A stretch of 64,000 nt of DNA from Kaiparowitsia implicata GSE-PSE-MK54-09C (GTDB lineage Bacteria; Cyanobacteriota; Cyanobacteriia; Elainellales; Elainellaceae): the NCBI GenBank assembly GCA_019359435.1, contig JAHHHI010000062.1, positions 1-64,000 on the forward strand, read 5' to 3'. The notes beneath the pieces are model-generated. The model saw only the letters and a program-made list of their open reading frames with translations, was not told the origin of the DNA and did not search any database. This document shows, one piece after another, positions 55,682-64,000 of this stretch (the stretch's first letter is position 1; each line of letters opens with the position of its first letter). A program made the translations under genes and the position numbers.

Positions 55682-56608
55682 TTAGCGACTCAAGGATGGG
55701 GGCTCTGCACGTAGCGGTTGCGCAAGTTGGCGGATGGAGGCGATCGCCTCCACCATCCTCGTCGCCTCCACCGCATTGGTCAACGGGGGTGCCCCGCCCT
55801 GCAAGAACTCACAAAACACGCGCAACTCTCTCAAAAGGGGAAACTCTGTAGAAATCGAGATATAGTCTGGCTCGGCACATCCATTCTGAAAGACCTGAAT
55901 GGCGCTAGCTAGGGGATCATCCAGGACAGCCACCGCATCCGCCCCCGCTACAGAGATCAGGCGGCTATTCACCGGCTGTCGAGTTGAGACTTCAATAATG
56001 GCCGCAGGGCGATCGCCCAATAGCGCCACCACGCCATCCATCTGGTCTGGAGTGCCATGGCCTACCGCAGCCCTCGGTGGTGGAATCTCTCCCAAAATAT
56101 GCTGCACGATAGCCAGGTCGTGCGGCGCCAAAACCCAGACTCCATCCACATCGCGGTGGGGGTTTCCCCACTGCACTCGCCGCGTTTGCACCTGCTGAAT
56201 GGCCCCTAACTGCCCAGACTGGGCAACCTGGCGCAGTGCATCCACGCCGGGATGGTAGCGCCACTTGTCCATCAGAAAAACTTGATTGGGAGCGCGCTCG
56301 GCGATCGCCCGCGCTTGCGCTACATCATTGGACAACGGCTTTTCACAAAAAATCGGGCGATCGCGCCCCAGCAATTGCAGCACCACCTCAACATGGGTTG
56401 CCGTTGGGGTGGCCACCACATAGCCGTCTTGCGCGTCTGGCAAGTGATCTAGATGACTCACGACTTGCGTTGCGCCAACAGTCAGCGCGTGCGATCGCGC
56501 CTGCTCATTGTGATCCGCCACGGCCACCTCACAGCCCAGTGCCTGCAAATCCCGCAAAATATGCTTGCCCCAGCGTCCGCAACCTACTAAGCCAACTTGC
56601 AACGTCAT
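55682..56608 (-). CDS. Gfo/Idh/MocA-family oxidoreductase
   Basis: 308 residues. The nucleotide-binding Rossmann motif VGLVGCGRWGKHILRDL starts at residue 5; EKPLSNDV (about 94-101) includes the EKP motif, and DKWRYHPGVDALR (about 119-131) follows with the catalytic-area Tyr/His. Members oxidise or reduce sugars. It lies 59 bp after the first cupin gene, on the same strand, which suggests a sugar-nucleotide pathway. The exact substrate is unknown. Confidence 0.92.
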   Translation of the reverse strand: MTLQVGLVGCGRWGKHILRDLQALGCEVAVADHNEQARSHALTVGATQVVSHLDHLPDAQDGYVVATPTATHVEVVLQLLGRDRPIFCEKPLSNDVAQARAIAERAPNQVFLMDKWRYHPGVDALRQVAQSGQLGAIQQVQTRRVQWGNPHRDVDGVWVLAPHDLAIVQHILGEIPPPRAAVGHGTPDQMDGVVALLGDRPAAIIEVSTRQPVNSRLISVAGADAVAVLDDPLASAIQVFQNGCAEPDYISISTEFPLLRELRVFCEFLQGGAPPLTNAVEATRMVEAIASIRQLAQPLRAEPPSLSR

Positions 56609-56667
56609 AGGCTTGTTCTCATTGGTTACCCTGGTTTATCTTGGTTTATCTTTTGCTCTAGCGCTAA

Positions 56668-57249
56668 TCACCTGAATCCAGCGAGAGACTTGCGCCCGCA
56701 GGCCGCACGATATTCATCCCGCATGGCCGCAAAACTCCCAGCCTCTCGATCGCGGGAGGAAAGGATGGGGGTCTCTACCTTCCACGTCAACGACAACGCT
56801 GGATCATCCCAGCGGCACCCCAGCTCATCATCTACCGCCCAATAGTGAGACACGCCAACGATAGACGTCGACGGTTCTAGAAAATAAAACCCATGCGCCA
56901 CCCCTGGCGGGATGCATACCATCTGCAATGGGTCTGGCGTTAGATCCATCATTTGCGGCATCCCCACCGTTGGCGAATCGTCGCGCAGATCAACCAGTGC
57001 CAACACCATCCGCCCAGCATAGAGCAGCAAATGATCAGTGTGCTGATGATGCACATGCACTCCGCGCAGCACATTGGCACCAGACATCACCCAGTTCCAC
57101 TGCACGGGCGATCGCCCTACGAGCCAGTCTTCACGAAATATTTCAGTTCCGCTACCCAGGACATCCCGATGAGTGCTGGGATCTGTGACCATCACCCCAG
57201 ACAGCATTCTCCCTTGACCAACCTCAGGGATTTGGTTGATTTGATTCAT
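56668..57249 (-). CDS. RmlC-like sugar-nucleotide epimerase homologue, active site altered
   Basis: 193 residues of the RmlC cupin family (dTDP-4-dehydrorhamnose 3,5-epimerase type). The catalytic-base His is kept (H65 in LRGVHVHHQH), as is GCRWDDPALSL. At the position of the usual catalytic Tyr (in the LY/FLYK motif) there is Val (V131 in TSIVGVSHYW), and the expected DERGxFxE start motif is degenerate (HRDVLGSGTEIFRE). The neighbouring paralogue keeps both. So this copy may be a 3- or 5-epimerase of changed specificity, a ketoisomerase, or a partner subunit. Confidence 0.88.
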   Translation of the reverse strand: MNQINQIPEVGQGRMLSGVMVTDPSTHRDVLGSGTEIFREDWLVGRSPVQWNWVMSGANVLRGVHVHHQHTDHLLLYAGRMVLALVDLRDDSPTVGMPQMMDLTPDPLQMVCIPPGVAHGFYFLEPSTSIVGVSHYWAVDDELGCRWDDPALSLTWKVETPILSSRDREAGSFAAMRDEYRAACGRKSLAGFR

Positions 57250-57304
57250 TTAAAAAAATATAAAGGGTAGATAAATGGGGGTGATTCAGTCGTTCCATAG
57301 CCGT

Positions 57305-57898
57305 CTACTGACGCCGACATGCTAGATCATAGGCCTGACACATGGCCCCAAAACTTCCAGCAGCTTGATCACGTTCAGAAATCAGCGGAGATGTCACCTG
57401 CCATGGCAGCGCCAGTGCAGGGTCATCCCACCGACAGCCCAACTCGTCTTGGGGGTTCCAGTAATGCGACACGCCATACAAGGTAGTAGAAGGCTCAAGA
57501 AAGTGAAACCCGTGCGCAACCCCCGCCGGAATAAACACAGCCTGTAACGGGCTCGCAGTCAGCTGCAAAATATGCCGCGCGCCCGTCGTCAGCGATTCAG
57601 ATCGAATATCGACCAGTGCTAGCTGCATTTTCCCCTGGGTCACAAGCAAATAGTCATCGTGCTGAAAATGCACATGCACACCCCGCAAGACATTAGCCGC
57701 AGACGTAACCACGTTCCATTGCACAGGAACAGCCCCAAGTTGCCATTCCGCCCGAAAAATTTCAGTAAAGCTTCCCCGCTCATCTTCATACGACGTCAGG
57801 GGCTTAACCACGACCCCGCTAGGTAAGCTCTGAGCATAAATGCTGGCGGATGGATTAGGGTCACGATGAGTCGTAGTGTTAGACGTCGTAAAAGACAT
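57305..57898 (-). CDS. RmlC-like sugar-nucleotide 3,5-epimerase
   Basis: 197 residues from the ATG at 57896-57898; five residues longer is possible. The intact family motifs are DERGSFTEIFRAEW (about 39-52), LRGVHVHFQH with H75, Y141 in TTLYGVSHYW, and GCRWDDPALALPW. It should epimerise a 4-keto sugar nucleotide. It is a paralogue of the adjacent cupin (about half the positions shared over the core). With the oxidoreductase and GT2-TPR genes it forms a glycan block. Confidence 0.9.
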   Translation of the reverse strand: MSFTTSNTTTHRDPNPSASIYAQSLPSGVVVKPLTSYEDERGSFTEIFRAEWQLGAVPVQWNVVTSAANVLRGVHVHFQHDDYLLVTQGKMQLALVDIRSESLTTGARHILQLTASPLQAVFIPAGVAHGFHFLEPSTTLYGVSHYWNPQDELGCRWDDPALALPWQVTSPLISERDQAAGSFGAMCQAYDLACRRQ

Positions 57899-58190
57899 GG
57901 CAGGGGTTAGCAATCCAAATAAAAATAAAGCTGCCTAAATTATGTTCTCGTTACAACGCTTGGCGAGGCGTGTCCACAAAATAAATTTAATCTCAAGGTG
58001 AGTTTGAGAAAAAACGGTGAGCTGTTAGGGCATTAGTTACTTAGACTCGTGAATGCTCTTGCAGTTTAGCAGTTATTTTTCAGAGGGTAATCCGCTGAAA
58101 ATAATAGAAAAATAGCGTAATTCACCTCTCGTGTCGTGAAAGAGGTGTCACGTTATTTGGCTCTGCGATAAGGGCGATCGCCATAAATAC
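57899..58190. other. Promoter-side spacer of the glycan block
   Basis: 292 bp upstream of the first cupin gene. It is AT-richer than the genes and contains an imperfect inverted pair CACCTCTCGTGTCGTGAAAGAGGTG (58127-58151). I see no gene. Confidence 0.4.
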
Positions 58191-58225
58191 AACAAAGAGC
58201 AACAGCATTGCCATTGCTCTTTGTT
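58191..58225 (-). terminator. Likely terminator of folE
   Basis: A perfect 12-bp stem AACAAAGAGCAA / TTGCTCTTTGTT with an 11-base loop. On the minus strand it ends TTGTTGTATTT, a partial U tract. The family B copy 3 sits directly against it, between it and folE. Confidence 0.65.
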
Positions 58226-58228
58226 ATG

Positions 58229-58354
58229 TAACGTCAGTTCGGGTTAAGAGGGTTTTGGGGCATCGCGCGACGCGCGATGCCCCAAAACCCTTAATGTGCC
58301 GTGCGCGTCGCGCACGGCACATTAAGGGTTTGAGCTTATCCCGAACTCAGGTTA
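58229..58354. repeat. Double-hairpin MITE, family B, copy 3, identical to copy 1
   Basis: 126 bp with the same sequence, by eye, as 17104-17229, including both 20-bp hairpins and the 20-bp end repeats. It lies between the folE stop (58487) and the hairpin at 58191-58225. Identity over the full length with a copy 41 kb away means recent movement or strong conservation. Confidence 0.92.
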
Positions 58355-58486
58355 TGTAGGGTTTTAACATTCAGCACTATGGCAGTTGAAGCAGTCGTTG
58401 ATTCATTTAGCGATGTAAGATCTGCACACAGCGAAGTCTCACATCGCTAGTTGGCTTCGCCGACGAAACAGTTGGCACAAGCACAC

Positions 58487-59212
58487 TTAGAAGAACGCGG
58501 GCTGATGGCGAATTAAACTTAGAAACTCATCACGGGTGCGCTGATCTTCTTGGAACGACCCAACCATAGCGCTGGTGACTGTCCAAGAACCCGGCTTCTG
58601 AACCCCTCGCATCACCATACACATGTGGGTAGCTTCCATCACAACAGCAACACCCTGGGGCTCTAGAATTTCCTGAATTGCTTCTGCCACTTGGCGCGTC
58701 AAGCGCTCCTGCACCTGCAATCGGCGAGAATACATTTCAACAATGCGAGCCAGTTTGCTCAACCCCACCACTTTTTGATTGGGGATGTAGGCCACATGGG
58801 CGCGTCCCATAAACGGCAGCATGTGATGCTCACACAGGCTGAAGAAATTGATGTCGCGCACGAGCACCATCTCATTATGCCCTTCGTCAAAAATAGCGCC
58901 GTTCACCAATTCCTCTAAGGATTGCCCATAGCCACTGGTGAGAAAGCGCATTGCCTCAGCCACACGCTTAGGCGTTTTCAATAATCCTTCTCGCTCTGGA
59001 TCTTCTCCGAGAGATTCCAGCATGGTTCGCACCGATGCCATCATGTCATCCATCTCTACTTCGTGGAGAGTTTCTGCATCATCTTGCAGAGTTTTGGCGC
59101 TGCGATCGGGGCGAATGGTATAAGCTTTGCCGTCGGGAGAAGTCGCTAGCTTTTGCTCGTTAGACTCAGCTGAAATTGACCCGTTAAAACCATTAGAAGA
59201 CGCAATAGACAT
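58487..59212 (-). CDS. folE: GTP cyclohydrolase I
   Basis: 241 residues. After a variable N-terminal 75 residues the core shows [24 protein letters not shown] (Zn ligand Cys and His pair), [23 protein letters not shown] and [20 protein letters not shown] with the second Cys. It makes dihydroneopterin triphosphate, first step of folate and pterin synthesis. It lies 61 bp downstream of the SDR gene. The family length is normal for cyanobacteria. Confidence 0.96.
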   Translation of the reverse strand: MSIASSNGFNGSISAESNEQKLATSPDGKAYTIRPDRSAKTLQDDAETLHEVEMDDMMASVRTMLESLGEDPEREGLLKTPKRVAEAMRFLTSGYGQSLEELVNGAIFDEGHNEMVLVRDINFFSLCEHHMLPFMGRAHVAYIPNQKVVGLSKLARIVEMYSRRLQVQERLTRQVAEAIQEILEPQGVAVVMEATHMCMVMRGVQKPGSWTVTSAMVGSFQEDQRTRDEFLSLIRHQPAFF

Positions 59213-59273
59213 AGAATAATTCTCGACGTAATCTTCAGAACATTAAACAAACAATGAAACTTGGTAGAGCGAC

Positions 59274-59999
59274 CTAAAGCGCTCCGGCACTGGGCACTAA
59301 GGTAAGCTCTTCGATCACAGCGCCAGGCGGCAGGAGCGCAGTGTGCAAAATGGTTTGAGCAACGGTATCTGCTGTGAGCATTTTTGAGCGGTCGAAGTCG
59401 GCTTGAACCGTGTCAGTATCCCAAATGCTAGTGTTGACCGCACCCGGGCTCACAAGGGTGACCCGAATTCCGTTGGCGCGCTCTTCAACGGCCGCAGTTT
59501 TAGACAGTGCAATTAACCCGGCTTTACTAACACTATAGGCTCCCCATCCGGGAAAGAATTGAGTGCCTGCAATGGATGCAACGTTAATGATAATGCCGCT
59601 ACTGCGATCGCGCATCAATGGCACCATTGCCTGCATACACAGAAACACACTTGTCAGATTTAGGTCTAACACCTGCTGCCAATCAGCAGCCGAGGTATCT
59701 ATCAGATTACCGGTGTATCCCATGCCCGCGTTGTTGACCAGTATGTCAGGCGTGCCAAAGTCAGCGACGATCGCCCGCATCTGGTCTGGCACATGAGCGA
59801 GATCTGCCAAATCAACCCCATAGGACTTGGCCGTGACGCCTGTGGCAGCAGCCTTGCTTGTGACATCTTGCAATCGTTCGGGCGATCGCCCCACCAATGC
59901 CACATCAATACCAGCATTTGCAAAAGCCAGCGCTGTCGCCTTGCCAATGCCACTGCTCGCCCCAGTAATCAATGCACGACGATGATTTGAGGAAGCCAT
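59274..59999 (-). CDS. Short-chain dehydrogenase/reductase
   Basis: 241 residues. TGASSGIG lies at 14-21, NNAGMGYTG near 90-98, NVASIAGTQ with the catalytic Ser region near 138-146 and YSVSK near 154-158. The first gene of a likely two-gene unit with folE. Since pterins and SDRs (pteridine reductases, sepiapterin reductases) can be linked, a pterin role is possible; substrate not known. Confidence 0.92.
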   Translation of the reverse strand: MASSNHRRALITGASSGIGKATALAFANAGIDVALVGRSPERLQDVTSKAAATGVTAKSYGVDLADLAHVPDQMRAIVADFGTPDILVNNAGMGYTGNLIDTSAADWQQVLDLNLTSVFLCMQAMVPLMRDRSSGIIINVASIAGTQFFPGWGAYSVSKAGLIALSKTAAVEERANGIRVTLVSPGAVNTSIWDTDTVQADFDRSKMLTADTVAQTILHTALLPPGAVIEELTLVPSAGAL

Positions 60000-60813
60000 A
60001 ACTACAAACCCTCAATGCACACAGAAACAGCTACAAAACCTGTCGATAAAGCCTTGCCTTAAGACAATCAATCGGCAGAAGACCCTAGAAGATCGCAACA
60101 CCAATCGAAATTACTGCACTTGGGAAAACCGATTGGGATTCAATACATTGGAATTCAATATATTGGAATTCAATACATAAAGACCCCACTCGACTGTACC
60201 AAAATGAATTTCAAAGCATTATTTTGCATCCCACAGAAATTAATCAATGCTACTCAGCAGCAGCACTCCCAGCAGATTTGTAGGGAAGCCTTACTACATA
60301 AAACATCCACAGTAAATTGGCCTGTGAGCAACTTAAACGAGCAAAACCCAACACAACTGAATTACAAAATTCACAATTACAACGACATGCAAGACGCGCG
60401 ACATTCAAAACTGAATGTTGACCCTGCTAATCCAGCATAACTAAACATCAAGCGTCACATATCATCCATACGGTTCAATCCACAGGATATGGACGGAAAT
60501 CCCTTTCCAACAAGGACTTCAAACAGGTGTTGCCATGTCTGCCTCAAGTTGCGTGAAAGCAAACGTCTCTCAACAGCTATTAACTCAGGGAACGCGCTCT
60601 GAATAGAGCTTTGGCGCAACAGCAATCTAGATCAATAAAATATTACGGTTTGTTAACACATCTCATTATAGCACTCGGGTTCTAAGGGTCGCCGTGCCAC
60701 TGTTCTGAATCACACCCCAGCATCAGTGCGGATATCCGGTCTGTGATTGGGGCGTTTTTCCAACTCTGTTTTGCTGAGGTGGGGTCTCGCCTCTACCCCC
60801 TTTCTCGAGCCTC
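60000..60813. other. AT-rich spacer with three 15-bp tandem repeats
   Basis: About 810 bp without a supported gene. At 60132-60176 three units close to ATTGGAATTCAATAY follow head to tail, about 130-180 bp upstream of the SDR start. A plus-strand frame through it would read IGIQY repeats but has no good start. The rest has no clear structure. Confidence 0.5.
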
Positions 60814-61368
60814 TCACACCATTGATGCATCTGCAATCAGCGCTACGGTCACGATCTCTGGCTCTGGCTGGCTCAATGCTACGCGAATCCCCGGTCCAAA
60901 GAAACGCTCAATGCGCTCGCGCTTCTTTTCCCATACGTCAAACTCCACGGCTTCTGATGCAAACTCGAGCACTAGCGTATAAGCGCCATCGGTATCTTCT
61001 TCCCGTAGCCCCTGCAGAATAGGGTGCTCGTCATCGGTTTGCCCCAGAGCCAGAGACTCTAGCGAGGTATCCAGGTGGATTTGCTGCCCATAGCGGAACC
61101 GAGTCACGTCTTTGCGGATTTGGTTTTGGGTATCCGTTGCATGTTGCTCTCGCAGCGTGAGCACGTCAGGCGGCGTGGGCACAGTAAACGGCACAGGCTT
61201 TAGCTCAGCAGCTTTGAGCGCTAGCCCACCCAGCAAAATAGGAATGCCATAGAAAAACCCAATTAGGTTTAGGGTAGAGTTGCCCATGAAGTAGGCCACA
61301 AAGCCCATCACGGCAAGGACTCCACCTACAACCAGACCTATTGATCCAAGCGATGTACGACCGAGCAT
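60814..61368 (-). CDS. DUF2854 membrane protein
   Basis: 184 residues with two membrane helices (about 10-30 and 36-55: IGLVVGGVLAVMGFVAYFM, LIGFFYGIPILLGGLALKAAELKP). The soluble part includes PPDVLTLREQHATDTQNQIRKDVTRFRYGQQIHLD and ends EPEIVTVALIADASM. The family occurs in cyanobacteria and plastids; function unknown. Single gene, divergent from the 61-residue gene. Confidence 0.85.
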   Translation of the reverse strand: MLGRTSLGSIGLVVGGVLAVMGFVAYFMGNSTLNLIGFFYGIPILLGGLALKAAELKPVPFTVPTPPDVLTLREQHATDTQNQIRKDVTRFRYGQQIHLDTSLESLALGQTDDEHPILQGLREEDTDGAYTLVLEFASEAVEFDVWEKKRERIERFFGPGIRVALSQPEPEIVTVALIADASMV

Positions 61369-61882
61369 AGACTGAAGGTGTCCGCTAAAGGGTGATTACA
61401 AATGTTGCAGCAAGCCGTTAAGTTAGGTAGCCATTGTTCAGCGGTCTGCTTAAAACTCGGGAGAATGCCCCAAGCCTTGGAGAATGCCCTAGGCTTTATA
61501 GTTGATTCTCATTGGTTCTCATAGGTGGCTCTGAGTTTGGTTCTGGATTTAGCGGCACAGGCTTATGGCAACAGCCCTCGCGGTGAGTCTGCACAGACTG
61601 GCGAAGCCTCGCACGCTCGAAGAATTTCATCAGCCTAAGCTATATCGCCTGACGCAGCGAGTGCGACGGATGACCATTAATGCAGATGCAGAGCATTTAC
61701 CGAAAAGTCATGAGCGTTAGAACGTCCTCCGCCCATGGCGCTGTGGCATCAGCGTCCAAACCTAGAGGTCACTCATAGACCGAAATTTAAGAAGGTGACG
61801 CTACTTAACTATTTAGATTATTCACTATGACGGGAACGGTTTTGATAGGATGAGGCAGGGTTGAATTGGTTAACAGCAGAGT
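61369..61882. other. Divergent spacer, no clear features
   Basis: 514 bp between the DUF2854 gene and the small gene at 61883. Promoters for both must lie here. I see GTTGATTCTCATTGGTTCTCAT (near 61500) as a short direct repeat of ATTGGTTCTCAT-like words and no hairpin. Confidence 0.4.
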
Positions 61883-62068
61883 ATGCAAGATTTTCAGAGT
61901 ATGAAAGAGCGCATGAACACTGTAATGAACAAGCGTGATGCCTTAGTGCGCTTACTCGAGCAGCCCGATTTGGGAACGCTGCGCATTGATGTCAATCAAG
62001 CGCTCGAGGAATTGGATGATTTGATCGACGAGTTCAAGCGGACGTTCCCCGCCGAGGGTCAGGGGTAG
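61883..62068 (+). CDS. Small helical protein, unknown function
   Basis: 61 residues, charged, entirely helical: MKERMNTVMNKRDALVRLLEQPDLGTLRIDVNQALEELDDLIDEF. The heptad-like Leu/Val spacing fits a short coiled coil or two-helix hairpin. The upstream stretch AACAGCAGAGT is a weak ribosome binding site. I do not recognise the family; composition favours a real protein. Confidence 0.6.
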   Translation: MQDFQSMKERMNTVMNKRDALVRLLEQPDLGTLRIDVNQALEELDDLIDEFKRTFPAEGQG

Positions 62069-62235
62069 GGCGATCGCTCTGGATATTCCGCACCTATCAG
62101 CGATTTCGTTATGCCAACTATCTTGCGCAGGATAGGGCAGGGTGTTCGGCTAGGCCTGAGTCCTGTCGGTCATTGTGTCAGGCATTACATCTCGCCAGTT
62201 TTTGTAAACGCTTTGTGAGCAACCGCTTTTCGACT

Positions 62236-62562
62236 ATGGCGCATACCTATTCTGTTGAAATTCAGCATCAGGGAACGACCCACACGATTCCTGTTTCTGA
62301 AGATGAGACCGTACTGAGCGCAGCGCAGGCGCAGGGGCTAGAGTTGCCCTACTCCTGTAGTGCTGGCGTTTGCACCACGTGTGCCGCAAAGCTGCAAGCG
62401 GGCACGGTGGAGCAGTCTGATGCAATGGGAATTAATAAGGAGCTGCAAGAACAGGGGTTTGCCTTACTCTGCGTAGCCTATCCTCGCTCAGATTTGCGGA
62501 TAGACACTGAGCAGGAAGACACTGTGTATGAGCTGCAGTTTGGACAATTTCAAAAGAAATAA
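62236..62562 (+). CDS. Plant-type [2Fe-2S] ferredoxin
   Basis: 108 residues from ATG 62236. The cluster ligands are C41, C46, C49 (CSAGVCTTC) and C79 (LLCVAYP). The C-terminal tail of about 25 residues (DLRIDTEQEDTVYELQFGQ) is longer than in PetF, so this belongs to the sub-family of longer cyanobacterial ferredoxins, which may serve stress-related or biosynthetic reductases. It carries electrons from photosystem I. The Ala-Val replacement in the loop (usual RAGAC) is typical of such paralogues. Confidence 0.92.
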   Translation: MAHTYSVEIQHQGTTHTIPVSEDETVLSAAQAQGLELPYSCSAGVCTTCAAKLQAGTVEQSDAMGINKELQEQGFALLCVAYPRSDLRIDTEQEDTVYELQFGQFQKK

Positions 62563-62610
62563 GAATGTAGTAGACCGGCCATACCAAACCCCATATGAAA
62601 TCGGGGCGCT

Positions 62611-62877
62611 ATGCTGACGCAGTTTGTGACAATTGAGGTGCCGCTAGAGGGCTTGCGGGTAGACAGAGTCAGTGCCGAGACTGGTTTGGCCCTGTCCCCT
62701 GCTGCCGCCAATCTTCCGGCGGCCATTTACCAAGCGCTGAAACAGTATGGAGAACCGCTGCGCTGGGCGGTTACTGCGGTAGACACTCCTACTCGTACGG
62801 CTACGGTAGAAGCGGTTGTGACTTACAGTGCCGATTGTCCCACTCGTTTCGAGACTCACACTATAAAAGATTTATGA
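62611..62877 (+). CDS. Small protein of unknown function, coupled to DUF3326 gene
   Basis: 88 residues, acidic, with a strand-helix-strand pattern: MLTQFVTIEVPLEGLRVD, ANLPAAIYQALKQYGEPLRWAVTAVD and TATVEAVVTYSAD. No signal or membrane helix. The stop TGA overlaps the ATG of the next gene (ATGA), so the two are translated together. I do not recognise the family. The gap of 48 bp from the ferredoxin gene suggests one operon. Confidence 0.7.
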   Translation: MLTQFVTIEVPLEGLRVDRVSAETGLALSPAAANLPAAIYQALKQYGEPLRWAVTAVDTPTRTATVEAVVTYSADCPTRFETHTIKDL

Positions 62878-64000
62878 CGCGTCCGTTTACGGTAGGGCTG
62901 CTGGTGCCCACGGGGGTGGGTGCGGCGATTGGGGGCTATGCAGGCGATGCATTGCCGGTGGCGCGGGCGATCGCCCAAGTTGCTGATCGGCTAATCACCC
63001 ATCCAAACGTGCTCAACGGGGCCAGTCTTTATTGGCCGCTGCCCAATGCCTATTACGTAGAAGGCTATGGACTAGATCAGTTTGCCGCCGGGCAATGGGG
63101 GCTGCGCCCAGTGGACTATAACCGCATTGGTCTGTTGCTAGACAAAGCCATTGAGCCAGACTTGCGTCAGCGCCACCTGCAGGTGGCAGATGCAGCCCGC
63201 GCCACGCTGGGGCTGCACCTCACAGACTATGTGGTGACCGATGAGCCGTTGGGGGTGGAGTTGCGCACGGCTGCGTCTGGGGCAACGTGGGGCACGCTGC
63301 AACGCCCCGATAGCCTGCTGCGCGCTGCCGAGCGGCTGATCCACCAAGCGGGTGCGACGGCGATCGCCGTGGTGGCACGCTTTCCGGATGATGATGACAG
63401 CGCTGCACTGCAAAGCTATCGCCAGGGACAGGGCGTTGATCCGCTGGCGGGGGCAGAGGCTGTGATCAGCCATCTGGTGGTGCGAGAACTGCAGGTGCCC
63501 TGCGCCCATGCCCCAGCGCTTTCGCCGCTGCCGTTGGAACCGACGCTTTCCCCAAAATCGGCTGCGGAAGAATTGGGCTATACCTTTTTGCCCTGTGTGC
63601 TAGCCGGGCTGAGCCGTGCCCCGCAGTTTGTGCGCCACCGTCAAGGGCTCGATCGTGAGGGTGCCTTGTCTGACCTGTGGGCTGAGCAGATGGATGCGCT
63701 CGTGGTGCCTGCTACTGCCTGTGGCGGTAGTGCCGTAATGAATGGGCGATCGCCCCTGATCACCGTGCGCGACAACACCACCCGAATGCAGGTAAGCGCC
63801 CGTGATTTGGGGCTTTCTGCCATTGAAGTGCAGTCCTATCTGGAGGCGCTCGGAGTGCTAGTGAGCCTTAAGGCGGGAATTAGCCCCAGCGCTCTGCGCC
63901 CTCAGATTTCTCCGTTAGCGATGTTGCCTGAACAATCTGCCTCAGCCGCATTTGACGGTATGGCTTCTCCAGCACCGGGAATAGACGCGCTGTTGCGTTT
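62874..64000 (+). CDS. DUF3326-family protein (truncated by window edge)
   Basis: The frame starts at ATG 62874 within the ATGA overlap and stays open to the right edge: 375 codons plus two bases, so the C terminus is missing. The product opens TVGLLVPTGVGAAIGGYAGDALPVARAIA and includes THPNVLNGASLYWPLPNAYYVEG, VVPATACGGSAVMNG and ITVRDNTTRMQVSARDLG. This matches, from memory, DUF3326, a cyanobacteria- and plant-conserved family of unknown function. No signal peptide and no known enzyme motif. Confidence 0.85.
   Translation, partial: MTRPFTVGLLVPTGVGAAIGGYAGDALPVARAIAQVADRLITHPNVLNGASLYWPLPNAYYVEGYGLDQFAAGQWGLRPVDYNRIGLLLDKAIEPDLRQRHLQVADAARATLGLHLTDYVVTDEPLGVELRTAASGATWGTLQRPDSLLRAAERLIHQAGATAIAVVARFPDDDDSAALQSYRQGQGVDPLAGAEAVISHLVVRELQVPCAHAPALSPLPLEPTLSPKSAAEELGYTFLPCVLAGLSRAPQFVRHRQGLDREGALSDLWAEQMDALVVPATACGGSAVMNGRSPLITVRDNTTRMQVSARDLGLSAIEVQSYLEALGVLVSLKAGISPSALRPQISPLAMLPEQSASAAFDGMASPAPGIDALLR

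Noticed and set aside
60455-60500. GGTTCAATCC as tRNA T-loop
   Set aside because: The flanking bases cannot form a T stem or acceptor stem; no D or anticodon arm precedes it.
1-64000. CRISPR array, prophage or restriction-modification system
   Set aside because: No regularly spaced repeats, no phage structural genes and no methylase/endonuclease genes were seen; the HerA-like and UvrD-like genes stand alone without defence partners.

Overview
The window reads as a chromosomal segment of a cyanobacterium. The evidence is the very frequent HIP1 octamer GCGATCGC in genes and spacers, the order ndhL, DUF3007 gene, trpA, and genes for NdhL, a PAM68-type photosystem assembly factor, an ABA4-like protein, a group 2 sigma factor and a plant-type ferredoxin. 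The small protein at 30859-31137 resembles a family of filamentous, heterocyst-related cyanobacteria, so a filamentous relative is plausible, but this is inference. I found no rRNA, tRNA or CRISPR array.

Layout. 1-4036: the tail of an unknown gene, then a lipid or polyketide island. It holds an unrecognised membrane-associated protein translationally coupled to a StlD/DarB-type ketosynthase with a C-terminal heme-oxygenase-like helical domain, and a divergent Coq4-like protein with an intact HDxxHx11E motif. 4010-13016: UvrD-like helicase, ispH, a TPR protein, an ABA4-like protein, a KefC-like antiporter with its KefF-like partner, and a small protein whose leader can fold over its ribosome binding site. 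13521-14814: a decayed IS630 element. 15303-24816: HerA-like ATPase, sigma factor, a large exported-looking two-repeat protein, SemiSWEET, a VOC protein and an MFS transporter. 25054-27741: ruvA, rpsO, PAM68, DAHP synthase. 27858-38668: ABC exporter genes, alpha-carbonic anhydrase, trpA/DUF3007/ndhL, a GerMN-like exported protein, a LOG-like protein, an RsmB/NOP methyltransferase and mnmH. 39417-48425: malic enzyme, ABC exporter, Ca2+/H+ antiporter, SDR, J-domain protein, and a divergent arsR/arsI pair with visible operators. 48496-57898: a frameshifted pentapeptide-repeat membrane protein, dapF and a four-gene glycan block (glycosyltransferase-TPR, Gfo/Idh/MocA oxidoreductase, two RmlC-like cupins). 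58487-64000: folE, SDR, DUF2854 protein, ferredoxin, and a DUF3326 gene that runs off the right edge.

The spacers are crowded with short non-autonomous repeats. I can separate five families: A, two copies, one with an 8-bp target duplication; B, a 126-bp double hairpin with two identical copies 41 kb apart plus two diverged ones; C, three copies; D, two copies plus a fragment, one with a 9-bp target duplication and lying between arsR and its operators; and E, double hairpins, two copies. These repeats carry no genes but often sit within 100 bp of start or stop codons.

The best candidates for something undescribed are the ketosynthase/Coq4-like island, the SD-sequestering leader at 13017-13147, two tandem micro-ORFs at 34521-34772, the paired RmlC paralogues of which one has lost the usual catalytic Tyr, and the family B double-hairpin element.
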